A DNA stretch of 8,412 bases, taken from the NCBI GenBank assembly GCA_903916165.1, contig CAIWVR010000506.1, positions 1 to 8,412 on the forward strand, read 5' to 3'. The stretch comes from an uncultured Hyphomicrobiales bacterium. Its GTDB lineage: Bacteria > Pseudomonadota > Alphaproteobacteria > Rhizobiales > Beijerinckiaceae. This document shows, in pieces, positions 5,388 to 8,412 of the stretch. Below the pieces are notes generated by a model, which had not been told where the DNA came from, searched no databases, and saw nothing but the letters and a program-made list of their open reading frames with translations. The first letter of the stretch is position 1; the number at the start of each line of letters is the position of its first letter. The translations under genes were made by a program, and so were the position numbers.

Positions 5388-6815
5388 ATGGCCAAGGCGC
5401 GCTCTCTCTTCACCTGCCAGACCTGCGGCGCGGTCTCGCAACGCTGGGTCGGCCGCTGCGAATCCTGCGGCGAGTGGAATTCCATCATCGAGGAAAACAC
5501 CGGCTCCGGCATTGGCGCGCAGGCGGCGATGGGCGCGCGCAAGGGGCGCGTCTTTGCGCTGGAAGGGCTGTCGGGCGAAAACAAGCCGGCACCGCGCATC
5601 GTGTCGGGGATCGGCGAACTCGACCGCGTGACCGGCGGCGGCTTCGTGCCAGGCTCCGTGCTTCTGCTGGGCGGCGAGCCGGGCATCGGCAAGTCGACGC
5701 TGCTGATCCAGGCCTGTGCGACGCTCGCCAACAAGGGCCATCGCGTCGTCTATATTTCGGGCGAGGAGGCCGTCGCGCAGGTGCGGCTGCGCGCCGAACG
5801 GCTTGGCCTCGCCAAGGCACCCGTCGAACTGGCGGCGGAAACCAGCGTCGAGGACATTACGGCAACGCTCATGCAGGGCACACGCCCGGCACTGGTCATC
5901 ATCGATTCCATCCAGACCATGTGGACCGACAAGGTCGAGGCAACGCCCGGCACTGTGACACAGGTGCGCGGCGCGGCGCAGGCGCTGATCCGCTACGCCA
6001 AGACGAGCGGCGCGACCGTCATCCTGGTCGGCCATGTCACCAAGGACGGCCAGATCGCAGGTCCCCGCGTGGTCGAGCATATGGTCGATGCGGTCATCTC
6101 CTTCGAGGGCGATGGCGGCCACCATTTCCGCATCCTGCGCGCGGTGAAGAACCGTTTCGGGCCGACCGACGAAATCGGCGTGTTCGAAATGACCGGCCTC
6201 GGCCTGACCGAAGTCTCGAACCCGTCCGCCCTGTTTCTTGCCGGGCGTGACGCCTCGGCACCGGGCGCGGCCGTTTTTGCGGGCATGGAGGGCACGCGCC
6301 CCGTGCTGGTGGAAATCCAGGCGCTGGTGGCACCCTCGTCGCTGGGCACGCCACGCCGGGCCGTCGTCGGGTGGGAGACGTCGCGCCTGTCGATGGTCAT
6401 TGCCGTGCTGGAGGCCCATGCCGGCGTCCGCCTCGGCCAGCACGACGTCTACCTCAATGTGGCCGGCGGCCTGAAGATCGGCGAACCCGCCGCCGATCTC
6501 GCCGCCGCGGCGGCGCTTGTGTCGTCGCTGACCGGCTCACGGCTTCCGCCCGACACCGTGTTCTTCGGCGAGCTTGGCCTGTCGGGCTCCGTGCGGCCCG
6601 TCATCCACGCCGGACTGCGGCTGAAGGAGGCGGCAAAACTCGGTTTCGCCGCTGCGGTCGCCCCGCCCGTGGCGCGCGAAGGCGAAAAATTCGCGTTGCC
6701 GACCCGCTCCTGCCAGCATATTTCGGCACTCGTGGCCGATATTGCCGCCGGCAGCGCCGCACAGGCCACCCCGCGCGCTGGCGAACGAGCAAAACCGGCG
6801 ACCTTACGCGCGTGA
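5388..6815 (+). CDS. radA: DNA repair/recombination protein RadA (Sms)
   Basis: A 475-residue RadA (E. coli 460), a RecA-related ATPase that helps process recombination intermediates and drives branch migration. In order: the N-terminal zinc finger with Cys10, Cys13, Cys24 and Cys27 (TCQTCG, GRCESCGEWN); Walker A GEPGIGKST with Lys102; Walker B LVIIDSIQ with Asp173; the RadA-specific KNRFG motif at 254-258; and a C-terminal Lon-like domain (about 290-455) with the GGLKIGEPAADLAAAAALVSS-like block. All key residues are intact. The start at 5388 is chosen because the zinc finger must begin there; an in-frame extension back to TTG 5172 overlaps the small gene and is not family-like. No strong Shine-Dalgarno is present, so translation probably depends on coupling to the small gene. 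The pair appears to be under the SOS box at 5140. Confidence 0.97.
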   Translation: MAKARSLFTCQTCGAVSQRWVGRCESCGEWNSIIEENTGSGIGAQAAMGARKGRVFALEGLSGENKPAPRIVSGIGELDRVTGGGFVPGSVLLLGGEPGIGKSTLLIQACATLANKGHRVVYISGEEAVAQVRLRAERLGLAKAPVELAAETSVEDITATLMQGTRPALVIIDSIQTMWTDKVEATPGTVTQVRGAAQALIRYAKTSGATVILVGHVTKDGQIAGPRVVEHMVDAVISFEGDGGHHFRILRAVKNRFGPTDEIGVFEMTGLGLTEVSNPSALFLAGRDASAPGAAVFAGMEGTRPVLVEIQALVAPSSLGTPRRAVVGWETSRLSMVIAVLEAHAGVRLGQHDVYLNVAGGLKIGEPAADLAAAAALVSSLTGSRLPPDTVFFGELGLSGSVRPVIHAGLRLKEAAKLGFAAAVAPPVAREGEKFALPTRSCQHISALVADIAAGSAAQATPRAGERAKPATLRA

Positions 6816-6883
6816 ATGTGACCGCTCTTTGTATGATCCGGGGACATCTTTGCTTTTGACCTGCGAACAAGGCCCGTGCAGGG

Positions 6884-6913
6884 GTGACGCGAGCGAGGCC
6901 CTTGGGGTATAGA
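6884..6913 (+). promoter_or_regulatory. Candidate sigma-70 promoter of cvpA
   Basis: GTGACG (6884-6889) and TATAGA (6908-6913) are 18 bases apart, with four of six matches each to the -35 and -10 consensus. They lie within the 161-base radA-cvpA gap, which has no clear terminator. Transcription would start near 6920, about 55 bases before cvpA. Prediction from hexamer resemblance only. Confidence 0.35.
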
Positions 6914-6976
6914 GAAGCCGCGTTGCGACACGCATCGCCCTCCGAATCATAGTCGCCAGCGGCGAGGCCCGAACCC

Positions 6977-7558
6977 ATGCCTTCTTATCTCGACATCGGA
7001 CTCATCGTCGTCGTCCTGATCTCGGCATTGCTGTCGATGCTGCGCGGCTTCACGCGCGAGGTGCTCGCCATTGCCTCCTGGGGAGCAGCAGCGGCGATGG
7101 CCTATTACTTACATCCCCTCCTCCTGCCGCTGATGAAATCCTACATCGCCAAGGACCAGATCGCGCTGGCGGCGGCGGCCGGCGTCATCTTTTTCACCAT
7201 GCTGATCGTGATCTCGGTCATCACCGTGCGGCTTTCCGATCTCATCCTCGACTCGCGCATTGGCGCGCTCGACCGGTCGCTCGGCTTTGTCTTCGGCGCG
7301 GGCCGTGGCGCGCTCCTGTGCGTGGTCGCCTTCGTTTTCTATTCCTGGCTGGTGCCGGCCAAGGCGCAACCGGTTTGGGTGAAAAACTCCCGCACCGTGC
7401 CCATCCTCACCGCCACCGGGGACCGTCTCATGTCCATGCTGCCGGACGATCCCGAAAGCGCCATTCTCAGCCGGTTCAAGAAGCCCAAGGGCGATGAGCC
7501 AATGCCCGAGGAAGCCGCTCCGCCCGCACCCGCTCCGGGCGGCGGACGCCGGACCTGA
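6977..7558 (+). CDS. cvpA: CvpA family inner-membrane protein
   Basis: A 193-residue protein with four predicted membrane segments (about 4-22, 28-45, 62-84, 102-126). Family landmarks are DIGLIVVVLISALLSMLRGFTRE at the start, with the LRGFTRE loop after the first segment, and LDRSLGFVFGAGRG before the fourth. CvpA was named for colicin V production in E. coli, where it lies beside purF; later work links it to envelope stress and bile-salt tolerance, and its molecular role is not settled. The C-terminal 65 residues are cytoplasmic-looking, ending in a Pro/Ala/Gly-rich tail (about 173-193). GAGG at 6964-6967 supports the start. purF follows after a 173-base gap, keeping the widespread cvpA-purF pairing. 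Confidence 0.93.
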   Translation: MPSYLDIGLIVVVLISALLSMLRGFTREVLAIASWGAAAAMAYYLHPLLLPLMKSYIAKDQIALAAAAGVIFFTMLIVISVITVRLSDLILDSRIGALDRSLGFVFGAGRGALLCVVAFVFYSWLVPAKAQPVWVKNSRTVPILTATGDRLMSMLPDDPESAILSRFKKPKGDEPMPEEAAPPAPAPGGGRRT

Positions 7559-7609
7559 TCCCTCCCTCCCGCCTTTGACCCCGTGCGGATATGCGCATGC
7601 GACAAAAGC

Positions 7610-7685
7610 GGGTTGGCTCACGACCCAGGATCTGTCCCGGAGCATGGGACGTCCTGGCCAATCAGGGCGCGCCTGCGCGGGCCTG
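7610..7685 (+). promoter_or_regulatory. Structured leader region upstream of purF
   Basis: Three successive hairpins fit in 76 bases. The first pairs 7610-7615 with 7621-7626 around a 5-base loop. The second pairs CCAGGA (7625-7630) with TCCTGG (7652-7657), enclosing GTCCC (7634-7638) paired with GGGAC (7646-7650). The third pairs CAGG (7663-7666) with CCTG (7682-7685) around a short GC stem. The first two share bases 7625-7626, so they compete at their junction. No T-run follows. It could be an RNA leader or, for the second dyad, a protein operator. I do not recognise it as a known riboswitch. Confidence 0.4.
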
Positions 7686-7719
7686 CCGTAAATCAAGCTC
7701 TATCGGCCGGCAAGGCCGG

Positions 7720-7725
7720 AAGGAG
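7720..7725 (+). promoter_or_regulatory. Ribosome-binding site of purF, before tandem ATGs
   Basis: AAGGAG lies 6 bases before ATG 7732 and 9 bases before the directly following in-frame ATG 7735. Either can be used; the protein differs by one Met. A small CCGGC/GCCGG hairpin (7707-7719) directly precedes the site and could affect access to it. Confidence 0.75.
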
Positions 7726-7731
7726 ACCTCG

Positions 7732-8412
7732 ATGATGAGCGCTGCCGACACCTCGCCCGTGACGCACGATTTCGATCCCGATGCGGACCGCCTGCGCGAA
7801 GAATGCGGCGTATTCGGCATTTTCGGCCATCCTGAAGCTGCTGCAATCACGGCGCTTGGCCTGCATGCGCTCCAGCATCGCGGGCAGGAAGCCGCTGGCA
7901 TCGTCGCCTTTGACGGACGCCGCTTCAATTCGGAACGTCGCCTCGGCCTTGTCGGCGATCATTTCTCCTCCCATCAGGTGATCGACCGCCTGCCGGGCTC
8001 AGCGGCCATTGGCCACGTCCGCTATTCGACCACCGGTGAGACCATCCTGCGCAACGTGCAGCCGCTCTTTGCCGAACTCGACACCGGCGGCTTTGCCGTC
8101 GCGCATAATGGCAATCTTACCAACGGCCTGACGCTCCGCCGCGACCTCATCAAGGAAGGCTCGATCTACCAGTCAACCTCCGACACTGAGGTCGTGCTGC
8201 ATCTCGTCGCGCGCAGCCGCAAGCCGAAAATCCTCGACCGTTACATCGAGGCGCTGCGCGCACTCGAAGGCGCCTATTCGCTCGTCGCGCTCTCCAACAA
8301 GAAACTGATCGGCGCGCGCGATCCGCTCGGCATTCGTCCCCTCGTGCTGGGCGAACTCGACGGCCATTATATCCTCGCCTCCGAGACCTGCGCGCTCGAC
8401 ATTATCGGCGCC
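7732..8412 (+). CDS. purF: Amidophosphoribosyltransferase, N-terminal part (runs off the window)
   Basis: The first 227 codons of glutamine PRPP amidotransferase, which makes 5-phosphoribosylamine from PRPP and glutamine, the first committed step of purine synthesis. The visible part is the Ntn-type glutaminase domain. The nucleophile is Cys25 in EECGVFGIFG. Further landmarks are LQHRGQEAAGI, the glutamine-binding GHVRYSTTG (Arg97), AHNGNLTN (125-131), STSDTE (Asp151) and ARDPLGIRPL. The phosphoribosyltransferase domain is beyond the right edge. Twenty-four residues precede Cys25 and must be removed for activity, as in the processed Bacillus-type enzymes but longer than the 11 residues of B. 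subtilis; E. coli removes only Met. The frame stays open to the last base. It follows cvpA by 173 bases. Confidence 0.97.
   Translation, partial: MMSAADTSPVTHDFDPDADRLREECGVFGIFGHPEAAAITALGLHALQHRGQEAAGIVAFDGRRFNSERRLGLVGDHFSSHQVIDRLPGSAAIGHVRYSTTGETILRNVQPLFAELDTGGFAVAHNGNLTNGLTLRRDLIKEGSIYQSTSDTEVVLHLVARSRKPKILDRYIEALRALEGAYSLVALSNKKLIGARDPLGIRPLVLGELDGHYILASETCALDIIGA

Noticed and set aside
5118..6443. 441-codon open frame on the minus strand across radA and the small gene
   Set aside because: Its His/Arg/Ala-rich composition is typical of antisense frames in high-GC genes, and radA on the plus strand has every family motif.
2177..6948. GANTC (CcrM methylation) sites in several gaps (2177, 5161, 6944)
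   Set aside because: Many more copies lie inside genes of this window, so there is no visible promoter enrichment to argue for cell-cycle control.

Overview
The window is a housekeeping stretch of an alphaproteobacterial chromosome, most likely from the Rhizobiales/Hyphomicrobiales. The evidence is the high GC content with strongly GC-biased third codon positions, the gene order rpsF-rpsR-DUF2232-rplI-dnaB-alr-radA-cvpA-purF, the charged DRG-repeat tail on ribosomal protein S6, and a GTTC-N7-GTTC motif, which is the LexA (SOS) operator type of this class. All recognised genes lie on the plus strand. I see no rRNA, tRNA, CRISPR array, insertion sequence, prophage or genomic-island signal. The genus cannot be fixed from this sequence.

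Layout. Bases 1-145 hold the C-terminal tail of rpsF (S6), which overlaps rpsR (S18, 145-381) by one base. A long UUCG-looped hairpin (392-433) follows. A DUF2232 membrane protein (509-1471) and rplI (L9, 1501-2070) form the second half of the ribosomal cluster, closed by a strong GCGA-looped terminator (2091-2122). About 300 bases without a convincing gene (2123-2424) carry a segment resembling a dispersed alphaproteobacterial repeat and a 21-bp-spaced dyad. Next come the replicative helicase dnaB (2425-3930) and, 30 bases on, alanine racemase alr (3961-5058).

The region 5059-5179 contains a perfect GTTC-N7-GTTC box (5140-5154), placed just upstream of an unrecognised 68-residue helical protein gene (5180-5386). 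That gene is joined to radA (5388-6815) by a one-base gap, so the pair looks like a DNA-damage-controlled transcription unit. After a 161-base gap with a plausible promoter come cvpA (6977-7558), a 173-base structured leader, and the first 227 codons of purF (7732 to the window end).

Functionally, the window joins translation (S6, S18, L9), replication and recombination (DnaB, RadA), cell-wall precursor supply (Alr), an envelope protein tied to purine genes (CvpA) and the first committed step of purine synthesis (PurF). The part least explained by known biology is the SOS-box/small-protein/radA unit. Secondary points are the His at the usual carbamylated-Lys position of Alr, the structured purF leader and the long PurF propeptide.
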